Positions 23,866 through 31,819 of a DNA stretch of 33,765 nucleotides are shown piece after piece (the first letter of the stretch is position 1; each line of letters starts with the position of its first letter). Made by a program: the position numbers and the translations under genes. The DNA lies in contig CAZYYM010000031.1 of assembly GCA_964651385.1 (NCBI GenBank), positions 1-33,765 on the forward strand, in the 5' to 3' direction. The notes beneath the pieces are model-generated. The model searched no databases, was not told the DNA's origin, and saw only the letters and a list, made by a program, of their open reading frames with translations. This DNA is from GCA-001735895 sp964651385 (GTDB lineage Bacteria > Pseudomonadota > Gammaproteobacteria > GCA-001735895).

Positions 23866-24828
23866 ATGGACCCCAATTTTTTAGAATTTGAACAACCAAT
23901 CGCCGAGCTCGAGGCGAAAATTTCAGAACTTCGCTATGTTACCGACGATTCAGATATCAATATTTCCCAGGAAATTCAAACACTCGAGAAAAAGGTCGAG
24001 AGCTTGACATCGTCTATTTTCGGTAAATTAACACCCTGGCAAATATCACAATTGGCACGCCATCCGAATCGTCCATACACTCTAGATTATATAGAGCGAC
24101 TATTGACTGATTTTGAACATTTACACGGAGATCGCTCCTATGCCAATGACCATCCGATTATCGGAGGAATAGGGCGGCTTGATGGCAAACCCGTAATGAT
24201 AATCGGTCAACAAAAAGGACGTGATACCAGGGAAAAGGTTAAACGTAATTTTGGCATGCCCAGACCGGAAGGTTATCGTAAGGCTTTGCGATTGATGAAA
24301 ATGGCCGAAAAATTTAAGATGCCACTAATCACGTTTGTCGATACCCCCGGCGCCTATCCCGGTATCGGTGCAGAGGAACGTGGTCAAAGCGAGGCTATTG
24401 CGCGCAATTTATTTGCCCTGGCAGAACTAAAGACACCCGTAATCTGCACCATTATCGGTGAAGGCGGATCAGGGGGCGCTTTGGCGATTTGCGTCGGTGA
24501 TCGCATTAACATGCTTCAATACTCAACTTACTCGGTTATTTCACCCGAGGGTTGTGCCTCTATTTTGTGGAAAAGTGCGGACAAGGCTTCGCTGGCAGCC
24601 GAAGCCATGGGCATTACCGCGCAGCGATTGTTTGCACTCAAACTAATCGACAATGTGATCGAGGAGCCGCTGGGTGGTGCGCATCGTGATTACGATCAAA
24701 TTTCCAATTCGTTAAAATATAATTTGATCGAAAATATCGATGCGCTCGAATCGGTTAGCATCGATAAGTTATTGGATCAACGCTATCAGAAGTTAATGAG
24801 CTTTGGCCAGTATCGCGAAGTTAACTAA
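23866..24828 (+). CDS. accA: Acetyl-CoA carboxylase carboxyltransferase subunit alpha
   Basis: AccA forms, with AccD, the part of acetyl-CoA carboxylase that moves carboxylate from biotin to acetyl-CoA to make malonyl-CoA for fatty acids. The 320 aa product (E. coli 319) has the N-terminal helical LEFEQPIAELEAKI, then RHPNRPYTLDYI, FVDTPGAYPGIGAEERGQSE and the oxyanion region GEGGSGGALAI. The ATG at 23866 has no clear ribosome site. In most gammaproteobacteria accA follows dnaE; here it follows pyrF and precedes tilS, so the downstream half of that neighbourhood is kept and the upstream half is not. Confidence 0.98.
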   Translation: MDPNFLEFEQPIAELEAKISELRYVTDDSDINISQEIQTLEKKVESLTSSIFGKLTPWQISQLARHPNRPYTLDYIERLLTDFEHLHGDRSYANDHPIIGGIGRLDGKPVMIIGQQKGRDTREKVKRNFGMPRPEGYRKALRLMKMAEKFKMPLITFVDTPGAYPGIGAEERGQSEAIARNLFALAELKTPVICTIIGEGGSGGALAICVGDRINMLQYSTYSVISPEGCASILWKSADKASLAAEAMGITAQRLFALKLIDNVIEEPLGGAHRDYDQISNSLKYNLIENIDALESVSIDKLLDQRYQKLMSFGQYREVN

Positions 24829-24834
24829 TATTAA

Positions 24835-24854
24835 CCCGGTTAAATTCCAACGGG
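24835..24854 (+). other. Small hairpin abutting the tilS start codon
   Basis: CCCGGTT (24835-24841) can pair with AACGGG (24849-24854) with one bulged G, leaving a 7-base loop. The right arm touches the tilS ATG and contains the only purine-rich stretch in front of it (ACGGG). A weak element that may be chance. Confidence 0.2.
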
Positions 24855-26093
24855 ATGTCGCCAGTGATACTAAGCGATCAGGTCGACAATATTATCCAGA
24901 AGTATGTCGATACGCGTAGCCGAATTGTTCTGGCATTTAGCGGAGGGCTCGATTCCTGCGTATTGCTGAATATACTGGCGAACAGTCAATTTAAACGGAG
25001 ACTACAGGTATGGCACGTCAATCACGGTTTGCTTGACTGTGCCGGAGACATGGAAAAATTCTGCGAAAAGATTACTGACCAATACAATGTTAATTTCAGA
25101 GTAAGCCATTTAAAACTGGACAATAAGCGATCTAATCTTGAAGCGCTCGCGCGTAAAGCACGTTATGCCGAATTCGAAAAATCGTTAAGCAATTCAGATG
25201 TTTTGCTTACTGCGCACCATGCCGATGATCTGGCTGAAACTTTATTTCTCAATCTACTGCGGGGCTCGGGGAGTGCTGGTTTGCGGGGTATCGCGAGATG
25301 CAAGGTCTCTGGTGAAGCTCGAGTCTTAAGACCCTTACTTGATGTATCGAGAGACGAATTGGAAGCGTATGCCAGTCAGTCGTCATTAAAATGGTTTGAA
25401 GATCCAAGCAATCAGACAGAGCGTTTCGATAGAAACTTTTTGCGACATCGGATTCTTCCGAAGCTAAAAACTCGTTGGCCCGGGTATGTTCGGTCGATTG
25501 GGCGTGTTTGCCGGATCCAGGCTGAAACTCAGCAGTTACTGGACGAAGTCGGCCGGGTTGATTACTTCAAATGTCGAACCGAACCGTTCTGCCTGTGCCA
25601 AAGGGAATTATCTGCATTATCGGTTGCCAGGCAAAAGAATGTGATTCGGTTCTGGTTGCGTGCCAATCACTGTGAGAGTTTACCAAGCAGGCGCCTCGAC
25701 GAATTGATAAAACAGGTAAACGCAGTGCCCCAGGCACATCCATTGATTCAGGCTGCTCGATACGAAATCCGAATTTATCACCGGCAGCTATACCTGATAA
25801 CAGAGCAGAGTCTACCAGTACTCAAGCCCAGGTATAATCTAGATGGTGAAGATGACCTGAAGATCGAATCTATAAACCTCTGCATCGGCAGGGACAAAAT
25901 TTTAAAACGATTTAAATTGCTCGATGAAGGACAATCGTTGGACATTCGATTCAGAAATTCCGAAATGCCACAAAGTGAGAGCAGGCATCGATTGAAACGC
26001 CTATTTCACAGATACCGCGTACCTCCCTGGTTACGCGACCGGACGCCACAGATATTTATCGACGAAGAATTAATGGATCTGTGGATCGAATAA
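24855..26093 (+). CDS. tilS: tRNA(Ile)-lysidine synthetase
   Basis: TilS changes the wobble C of the tRNA-Ile CAU anticodon to lysidine, so that it reads AUA as isoleucine; it is essential. The 412 aa product (E. coli 432) has the PP-loop ATP site SGGLDS at residues 29-34, VWHVNHGL, LTAHHADDLAETLFLNLLRGSG and the FLRHRILP block. The C-terminal tRNA-binding domains include ERRHRLKRLF-like ESRHRLKRLFHRYRVPPWLRDRTP. The ATG at 24855 is 26 bases after the accA stop. A GTG three codons later is possible. accA-tilS is a common gammaproteobacterial pair. Confidence 0.96.
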   Translation: MSPVILSDQVDNIIQKYVDTRSRIVLAFSGGLDSCVLLNILANSQFKRRLQVWHVNHGLLDCAGDMEKFCEKITDQYNVNFRVSHLKLDNKRSNLEALARKARYAEFEKSLSNSDVLLTAHHADDLAETLFLNLLRGSGSAGLRGIARCKVSGEARVLRPLLDVSRDELEAYASQSSLKWFEDPSNQTERFDRNFLRHRILPKLKTRWPGYVRSIGRVCRIQAETQQLLDEVGRVDYFKCRTEPFCLCQRELSALSVARQKNVIRFWLRANHCESLPSRRLDELIKQVNAVPQAHPLIQAARYEIRIYHRQLYLITEQSLPVLKPRYNLDGEDDLKIESINLCIGRDKILKRFKLLDEGQSLDIRFRNSEMPQSESRHRLKRLFHRYRVPPWLRDRTPQIFIDEELMDLWIE

Positions 26094-26165
26094 GTTGCTT
26101 ATAGACATAGCGAGCGTTTTGCCGGAATATTACGCTCCCTTTAGCCAAGCCATAACACCTGCTAA

Positions 26166-26897
26166 ATGACTGATACATTGGGAAAAGATCGGGTTTTCTC
26201 ACGACCCTTAAGCGATATCAAAGCGTTTGAGTTCAACGACGCAGTAACCGAAGTATTCCACGATATGATTTCGCGTTCGGTGCCGGGATACGAATTATTG
26301 CTGCGAATAATCGGCCTCTACGCCAACGTCTTTGTGCAAGATAATAGTCGCGTTTATGACTTGGGCTGTTCATTGGGTGAAGTCTCCATGTTGATCAGTG
26401 AACAGGCCAGTGCGGATAATTTTTCCATTACGGCTGTCGATAATTCACCGTCAATGATCGAGCAATGCGGTTTAACAAGGTCCAATCAGATAGATATTGA
26501 CTGGGTATGCGATGATATTCAAAACGTCAATATTGAAAGCGCCTCGATGGTGGTTCTGAACCTTACTTTACAGTTTATCGATCCCGCTAATCGGCAATCG
26601 CTACTGAATGATATTTTTGCAGGCCTCAACAGCGGAGGCATCCTGGTACTCAGCGAAAAAATCAATATGGACCTGGCTGAAGAAGACGCTCGCATGGTCC
26701 AGTTACACCAGGCATTCAAGAAAATGCAGGGGTATAGTGAACTGGAAATTAGCCAGAAACGCAGTGCCCTGGAAAATGTTTTGGTACCTGATCAGGAGTC
26801 TCAATTGCAGGCCAGGCTAGAGCGTGTTGGATTCGCAGAAGTCTACCTGTGTTTTCGCTGTTTTAATTTTGTTTCCTACCTGGCGATTAAAGAGTGA
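26166..26897 (+). CDS. cmoA: Carboxy-S-adenosyl-L-methionine synthase CmoA
   Basis: CmoA makes carboxy-SAM from SAM and prephenate; CmoB uses it to modify tRNA wobble uridine 34. The 243 aa product (E. coli 247) is close to the E. coli protein: FDDAVTEVF-like FNDAVTEVFHDMISRSVPGYE, the SAM loop VYDLGCSLGEV, AVDNSPSMIEQC, SMVVLNLTLQF and the tail GYSELEISQKRSALENV. It is followed directly by cmoB with a 4-base GTGA overlap. The prephenate it consumes is also the substrate of the pheA and tyrA products encoded 9 kb upstream in this window. Confidence 0.97.
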   Translation: MTDTLGKDRVFSRPLSDIKAFEFNDAVTEVFHDMISRSVPGYELLLRIIGLYANVFVQDNSRVYDLGCSLGEVSMLISEQASADNFSITAVDNSPSMIEQCGLTRSNQIDIDWVCDDIQNVNIESASMVVLNLTLQFIDPANRQSLLNDIFAGLNSGGILVLSEKINMDLAEEDARMVQLHQAFKKMQGYSELEISQKRSALENVLVPDQESQLQARLERVGFAEVYLCFRCFNFVSYLAIKE

Positions 26898-27850
26898 ACT
26901 ACGATTTGCTGTATGAGCAGCTAAGTACAGCCGGTTTGAATTCATGGGTGGATCAACTGCGCCATCAGGAGCCTGACTGGCTTGTGCATCACGGTGATTA
27001 CCGCCGATGGAGCAGGTCACTTTCCGAATTACCGGCGATCAATAATGTAGCGGCCTATTTTGATCGTTCCGCCGTGACTATCGAAGGGCATTGTGAATTT
27101 CCTGCACAATTACATCAGGCCCTGAAGGGATTAACACCGTGGCGAAAAGGACCCTATCAACTGAATGATGTCTATATCGATACCGAATGGCGCTCCGACT
27201 TGAAGTGGTCGAGGATATTACCGCATTTGAGAACTTTATCGGGGAAACGCATCCTCGATATTGGCTGCGGTAATGGTTACCACTGCTGGCGTATGCTTGC
27301 CGAGAAACCGAAGCTGATTGTAGGTGTGGAACCATCCGTTTTGTTTAACCTGCAATTTCAGGCGATTCAGCATTATCTGGGGCGGCCCGAAATCTTTATG
27401 CTGCCGTTTGGTATCGAAGCATTGCCGAACGACATGAACTGGTTTGATACTGTATTTTCGATGGGCGTTTTGTATCACCGTAAAAGCCCGATTGATCATT
27501 TGTTGATGCTCAAATCCTTACTCGCTCCAGGCGGAGAGCTATGTCTGGAAACACTGGTTATCGAGGGTGGGCAAGGCAAACTATTATTGCCTGGGGATCG
27601 ATATGCCCGCATGCGAAATGTCTGGTTTATTCCAAGTGCCGAAGAGTTGGCGGGCTGGTTAAGGCGCTGTGGGTTTATTTCGGTTCGAATTGTTGACAGT
27701 TCAATTACCACAACTGAAGAACAACGCAGTACCGAATGGATGGAGTTTGAATCTCTGGTCGATTGCCTCGATTCAAAAAACAGTCATTTAACCGTTGAAG
27801 GTCTGCCCGCACCGCGCAGAGCGGTTCTACTCGCTAACAGGCCTGCTTAA
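26894..27850 (+). CDS. cmoB: tRNA U34 carboxymethyltransferase CmoB
   Basis: CmoB transfers the carboxymethyl group from carboxy-SAM to 5-hydroxyuridine at position 34, forming cmo5U so that one tRNA reads more codons. The 318 aa product (E. coli 323) has the N-terminal domain with RHQEPDWLVHHGDYRRW-type residues, the family block PWRKGPYQLNDVYIDTEWRSD and the SAM loop ILDIGCGNGYHCWRML. VGVEPSVLFNLQF and FSMGVLYHRKSPIDHL follow. The start is GTG at 26894 inside the cmoA stop. Its own stop overlaps that of the convergent cyclase gene at a TTAA (27847-27850), so no terminator separates the two. Confidence 0.97.
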   Translation: MNYDLLYEQLSTAGLNSWVDQLRHQEPDWLVHHGDYRRWSRSLSELPAINNVAAYFDRSAVTIEGHCEFPAQLHQALKGLTPWRKGPYQLNDVYIDTEWRSDLKWSRILPHLRTLSGKRILDIGCGNGYHCWRMLAEKPKLIVGVEPSVLFNLQFQAIQHYLGRPEIFMLPFGIEALPNDMNWFDTVFSMGVLYHRKSPIDHLLMLKSLLAPGGELCLETLVIEGGQGKLLLPGDRYARMRNVWFIPSAEELAGWLRRCGFISVRIVDSSITTTEEQRSTEWMEFESLVDCLDSKNSHLTVEGLPAPRRAVLLANRPA

Positions 27851-29160
27851 CCCTGTTCCGGAAGAGATTTGTAAACGACCTGGTTACGTCCATTGTCCTT
27901 GGCCTGGTAGACGCCCGTGTCGGCCACGGAAAATAACATTTCAAAATCGGCGGATTCTCCTGTTTCCATCGAGGTAATACCGATACTCGAAGTGACGGTC
28001 AAGTCATTCGGACGTAATGCTTCAATATTTTTACGTAACGATTCGGCTAAGATCCTCGCGTTTTCGTGATTGCAATGACTCAACAATACGACAAATTCTT
28101 CACCGCCGAATCGAGCCACCAGGTCGCCTTCTCGAAAGCTGGATTGGAGTAAATTACCCACTTCGGAGAGTACGATATCGCCCACGGCGTGTCCGTGCGT
28201 GTCGTTCACCGATTTGAAATGATCCAGATCTATAACCATCAGGCTGACAGGATATTTATGCCGTCGGGCCTGCGATATAAACTTGTCGGAAAATTCCACT
28301 AAACTATGCCGATTATGGCATCCGGTCAATTTATCAGTGGTAGCAAGCGCGTAGAGTTCGCGGCGTTGATCGTGTACTTTATCGAGCAGGCGTTTATTGG
28401 TAACGAGGTTTTCCACCCGAATTAATAATTCCTGCATCAAAACCGGCTTTAACAAATAGTCATTAACGCCGCTTTGATACAATGATAACCTCAGCTCATC
28501 GCTATTTTCACCCGTTATGGCGATGATGGGGATGAAGCCGCGGGCATCATCGATATCTCGTATTTGGCTCACAAGATTGTGACCGTTCATTTCACCTTCG
28601 AGGTTAATGTCGGTAATAACGAGATCAAAGGCTTCGATGTCTGAGCCGTAGGATACCTCATTGACGAATTCGCTCCAGGCCTGTTCTGCGTTACTATAGT
28701 GAGAAACATTGTAACCGGCATTTTTGAGGTGTGAGAGTATTAGGGCAGCAACACTTTTGCTATCTTCGATAAAAAGAATCCGATATTCTGAGCGTATTGG
28801 ATCGATTATTTCTTCGGTAAATCGGATTATCTGATCAGAAATTTGTTTCAGGTTTTTTTTAATGACAATGCTGTCGATACGCAATGATTCATCGAAATCG
28901 GTAGTATTATCGTCGATAGTTAAGTATAAAATCGGCGTATTGCTATTGACCGGATGCTGATTGCAATAGGCGACAAGATCACTACCCTTGCCATCTTCCA
29001 GGTGTTGGTTGACACAGATAATATGGTATTGTCCTGCGTCAATAAATGCGCGTGATTCCTCAATAGTGCTACAAATATCGTTTTTGAAGCCTTGCTGTCC
29101 CAGTATATTGTCTAATAACTGACGGTAGAGTCGGCTGTTTTCGGTTATCAACGCACGCAT
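27847..29160 (-). CDS. Response regulator with two receiver domains and a GGDEF diguanylate cyclase
   Basis: A 437 aa protein, predicted to make cyclic di-GMP under phosphorelay control. Domain order: receiver 1 (about 1-115), receiver 2 (about 126-250), a short helix, then GGDEF (about 270-432). Receiver 2 is complete: E132/D133, phospho-acceptor D184 (VITDINL), T216 and K238. Receiver 1 has Asn51 where the acceptor Asp should be and E7/N8 for the acidic pair, though K101 remains, so it should not be phosphorylated. The cyclase site is GGEEF (352-356), active in known enzymes, with an inhibitory-site REGD at 343-346 five residues before it. The layout recalls PleD, but the pseudo-receiver is first here. 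No sensor kinase is adjacent. It lies between cmoB and pyrG, a site where many relatives have none. Confidence 0.92.
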   Translation of the reverse strand: MRALITENSRLYRQLLDNILGQQGFKNDICSTIEESRAFIDAGQYHIICVNQHLEDGKGSDLVAYCNQHPVNSNTPILYLTIDDNTTDFDESLRIDSIVIKKNLKQISDQIIRFTEEIIDPIRSEYRILFIEDSKSVAALILSHLKNAGYNVSHYSNAEQAWSEFVNEVSYGSDIEAFDLVITDINLEGEMNGHNLVSQIRDIDDARGFIPIIAITGENSDELRLSLYQSGVNDYLLKPVLMQELLIRVENLVTNKRLLDKVHDQRRELYALATTDKLTGCHNRHSLVEFSDKFISQARRHKYPVSLMVIDLDHFKSVNDTHGHAVGDIVLSEVGNLLQSSFREGDLVARFGGEEFVVLLSHCNHENARILAESLRKNIEALRPNDLTVTSSIGITSMETGESADFEMLFSVADTGVYQAKDNGRNQVVYKSLPEQG

Positions 29161-29166
29161 CGTCTG

Positions 29167-29172
29167 ATTATA
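29167..29172 (-). promoter_or_regulatory. Candidate promoter of the cyclase gene, placed for a leaderless mRNA
   Basis: On the minus strand a perfect TATAAT occupies 29172-29167, so transcription would begin near 29160, the first base of the ATG. No Shine-Dalgarno sequence lies before that ATG, consistent with a leaderless message. The -35 is poor (TTAAGC at 18-base spacing). Confidence 0.35.
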
Positions 29173-29234
29173 GGTCAGGTTGTTAAAATAGCTTAAATTT
29201 AACCCATAAACCTGCTATGGCCGAATTCTGTCAA

Positions 29235-29263
29235 TTGTCAAAAAACAGCGATTCTGCTATTGT
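29235..29263 (+). promoter_or_regulatory. Candidate pyrG promoter
   Basis: TTGTCA (29235-29240, 5 of 6) and TATTGT (29258-29263, 4 of 6) stand 17 bases apart. Transcription near 29270 would give a leader of about 39 bases before the pyrG ATG, and it would serve the pyrG-kdsA-eno-ftsB-ispD string. No C-rich pyrimidine-sensing leader followed by a hairpin was seen. Confidence 0.45.
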
Positions 29264-29308
29264 TCCCGTCCAGCCGTACGTTACCATTTCTTTAATTTTT
29301 CAAGGTCT

Positions 29309-30943
29309 ATGAGTCGATATATATTTATCACCGGTGGTGTTGTTTCATCACTGGGTAAGGGCATTGCTTCTGCCTCCCTGGCAGCAATTCTTCAGGCACG
29401 CGGATTGAGTGTCAATATGATCAAACTCGACCCTTACATCAATGTCGACCCGGGAACCATGAGTCCCTTTCAACATGGTGAAGTCTATGTCACAGACGAT
29501 GGTGCCGAAACTGACCTAGACCTGGGGCATTATGAGAGATTCGCCGGCATACGCTGCTCACAGCGTAGTAACTATACGACGGGCCGGATTTACGAAAATG
29601 TCATAGCCAAGGAACGCCATGGAGATTATCTGGGCGCTACTGTTCAGGTTATCCCACATATTACTGATGAAATTAAAAATTCTGTACTTGACAGTACCAA
29701 TGGTGCCGACATAGTTCTGGTTGAGATTGGTGGTACGGTCGGAGATATCGAATCTTTGCCTTTCATGGAAGCGATTCGGCAACTCGGGTTCGAACTCGGA
29801 CACGGCAATGTGCTTTATATGCATTTGACCTTGATACCCTATTTACCCGCGGCTGGCGAAATTAAAACCAAGCCGACACAGCACTCGGTCAAGGAATTAC
29901 GGTCGATTGGTATTCAACCAGATATATTGCTCTGCCGTGCCGATCGCAATATTCCTGTAGAGGAACGACGCAAAATTGCATTGTTTACCAATGTTGCCGA
30001 AGATGCGGTTATCCCCTTTATTGACGTCGATCACATTTACAAGATTCCACGAGAGCTACACGAACAGGGGTTGGACAAAATTATAACGAAACATTTTGAT
30101 CTTGATCTTCCCGAGGCAGATTTATCCGATTGGGATCGGGTTGTGGACGCCATGCAGTCACCCGGGAAAGAGGTTAATATCGGCTTTGTGGGCAAATATG
30201 TCGATCATACAGATGCCTATAAATCCCTGAACGAATCGCTCGATCATGCAGGTATTCACACCAATTCTCGCGTCAATACGATTAAAATTGATTCAGATAT
30301 TATCGAAACTGACGGCATTGACTGTTTGAAGGGTCTGGATGCAATTTTAGTTCCGGGCGGTTTTGGCAGTCGCGGCATCGAAGGTAAGATTGCCGCAGTT
30401 AATTATGCACGTACCAACAATGTACCTTATCTCGGCATTTGTCTGGGTATGCAGGTTGCTGTTATCGAATATGCCAGAAATGTACTTGGGCTGACAAAAG
30501 CCCATAGCTCGGAATTCAATCCAAAAACACCTCATCCGGTAATCGCACTCATTTCCGAGTGGCTAAATCATGATGGCTCGATAGAAAAGCGCGATGAAAG
30601 CGTCGATCTTGGTGGCACTATGCGACTCGGTGCGCAGATCTGTAAACTGGTTCCTGGCACGACAACCCGTCGAGCATATGGTGCCGAAGAAATTAACGAA
30701 CGTCATCGCCATCGATACGAATTTAATAATAATTATCTAGAAAAACTTCAGGATGCCGGATTGGTTATATCCGGTCTTTCAGTGGACAACGAGTTAGTGG
30801 AAATGGTCGAACTTTCGGATCATCCCTGGTTCATCGGTTGTCAGTTTCACCCTGAGTTTACCTCGCATCCACGCGAAGGACATCCATTGTTTAACAGCTT
30901 TATCGCTGCAGCCGTCGAATATCATCAGAGCAGGCAATCATGA
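29309..30943 (+). CDS. pyrG: CTP synthase
   Basis: PyrG aminates UTP to CTP with ATP and glutamine. The 544 aa product (E. coli 545) has the synthase domain with the ATP loop ITGGVVSSLGKGIASA, DPYINVDPGTMSPFQHGEV, GRIYENVIAKER and GGTVGDIES. Its C-terminal class I glutamine amidotransferase carries the nucleophile C378 in GICLGMQ and the His/Glu pair in FHPEFTSHP. AAGG lies close before the ATG. The stop overlaps the kdsA start as ATGA. It leads the common gammaproteobacterial order pyrG-kdsA-eno-ftsB-ispD. Confidence 0.98.
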   Translation: MSRYIFITGGVVSSLGKGIASASLAAILQARGLSVNMIKLDPYINVDPGTMSPFQHGEVYVTDDGAETDLDLGHYERFAGIRCSQRSNYTTGRIYENVIAKERHGDYLGATVQVIPHITDEIKNSVLDSTNGADIVLVEIGGTVGDIESLPFMEAIRQLGFELGHGNVLYMHLTLIPYLPAAGEIKTKPTQHSVKELRSIGIQPDILLCRADRNIPVEERRKIALFTNVAEDAVIPFIDVDHIYKIPRELHEQGLDKIITKHFDLDLPEADLSDWDRVVDAMQSPGKEVNIGFVGKYVDHTDAYKSLNESLDHAGIHTNSRVNTIKIDSDIIETDGIDCLKGLDAILVPGGFGSRGIEGKIAAVNYARTNNVPYLGICLGMQVAVIEYARNVLGLTKAHSSEFNPKTPHPVIALISEWLNHDGSIEKRDESVDLGGTMRLGAQICKLVPGTTTRRAYGAEEINERHRHRYEFNNNYLEKLQDAGLVISGLSVDNELVEMVELSDHPWFIGCQFHPEFTSHPREGHPLFNSFIAAAVEYHQSRQS

Positions 30944-31776
30944 AATTATGCGACTTTGAAATCGGGCTCAATCAGCCGTTTTTCCTGATGGCTGGTCCTT
31001 GTGTGATTGAATCAGAACAAATGGCCATCGATACGGCAGCCGAACTCAAGCAAATATGCCAGACTTTATCGATTAAGTTTATTTACAAATCGTCTTTCGA
31101 CAAAGCGAATCGTTCGAGCTCCGGTAGCTATCGTGGTCCAGGTATGGCCACGGGTCTGGCAATTTTACAAAAGGTTCGGGAGCAGGTGAATGTGCCGGTG
31201 ATTACCGATGTACATGAAGATACTCCCCTGGATGAGGTCGCAAGTGTCGTCGATGTTTTGCAGACACCGGCTTTCCTGTGCCGGCAGACAAACTTTATAC
31301 AAAATGTAGCCAGACAAAATAAGCCGGTCAACATCAAGAAAGGCCAATTTCTATCCCCCTGGGACATGCAGCAGGTCGTCAACAAGGCGCTTGAAACCGG
31401 CAATCAGCAAATCATGGTTTGCGAGCGCGGCGCTAGTTTTGGATACAATAATCTGGTATCCGATATGCGTTCTCTGGCAGTGATGCGCAATACCGGTTGT
31501 CCGGTGGTTTTTGATGCCACTCATTCGGTGCAATTGCCGGGTGGCCAGGGTAGTTCGTCGGGTGGACAACGCGAATTCGTGCCGGTTTTGGCAAGAGCAG
31601 CGGTTGCTGCAGGTGTTTCCGGTCTGTTCATGGAAACCCATCCGAACCCTGAGAAAGCCCTGAGCGATGGTCCAAACGCCTGGCCACTGGCCGATATACA
31701 TTCCTTGCTCGAAGTGTTGATTTCGATAGACCGGGCTTGTAAAGCTTCGGTTTTGCACGAACAGGCTTTCTTTTAA
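30940..31776 (+). CDS. kdsA: 3-deoxy-8-phosphooctulonate synthase (Kdo-8-phosphate synthase)
   Basis: KdsA condenses PEP with arabinose-5-phosphate to Kdo-8-phosphate, the precursor of the inner-core sugar attached to lipid A. The 278 aa product (E. coli 284) has MAGPCVIESE at residues 18-26, FIYKSSFDKANRSS, GPGMATGLAIL, VITDVHE, LQTPAFLCRQT, and FDATHSVQLPGG toward the end. The GPCVIES and KANRS blocks are the PEP site. It overlaps pyrG by four bases and is followed by eno after 43 bases. With gnnA, gnnB and lpxB at the other end, the window carries two parts of LPS synthesis. Confidence 0.98.
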   Translation: MKLCDFEIGLNQPFFLMAGPCVIESEQMAIDTAAELKQICQTLSIKFIYKSSFDKANRSSSGSYRGPGMATGLAILQKVREQVNVPVITDVHEDTPLDEVASVVDVLQTPAFLCRQTNFIQNVARQNKPVNIKKGQFLSPWDMQQVVNKALETGNQQIMVCERGASFGYNNLVSDMRSLAVMRNTGCPVVFDATHSVQLPGGQGSSSGGQREFVPVLARAAVAAGVSGLFMETHPNPEKALSDGPNAWPLADIHSLLEVLISIDRACKASVLHEQAFF

Positions 31777-31819
31777 GTGGCACTTTATTATTGCTACATA
31801 AATTTTAACTGGAGTAGAC

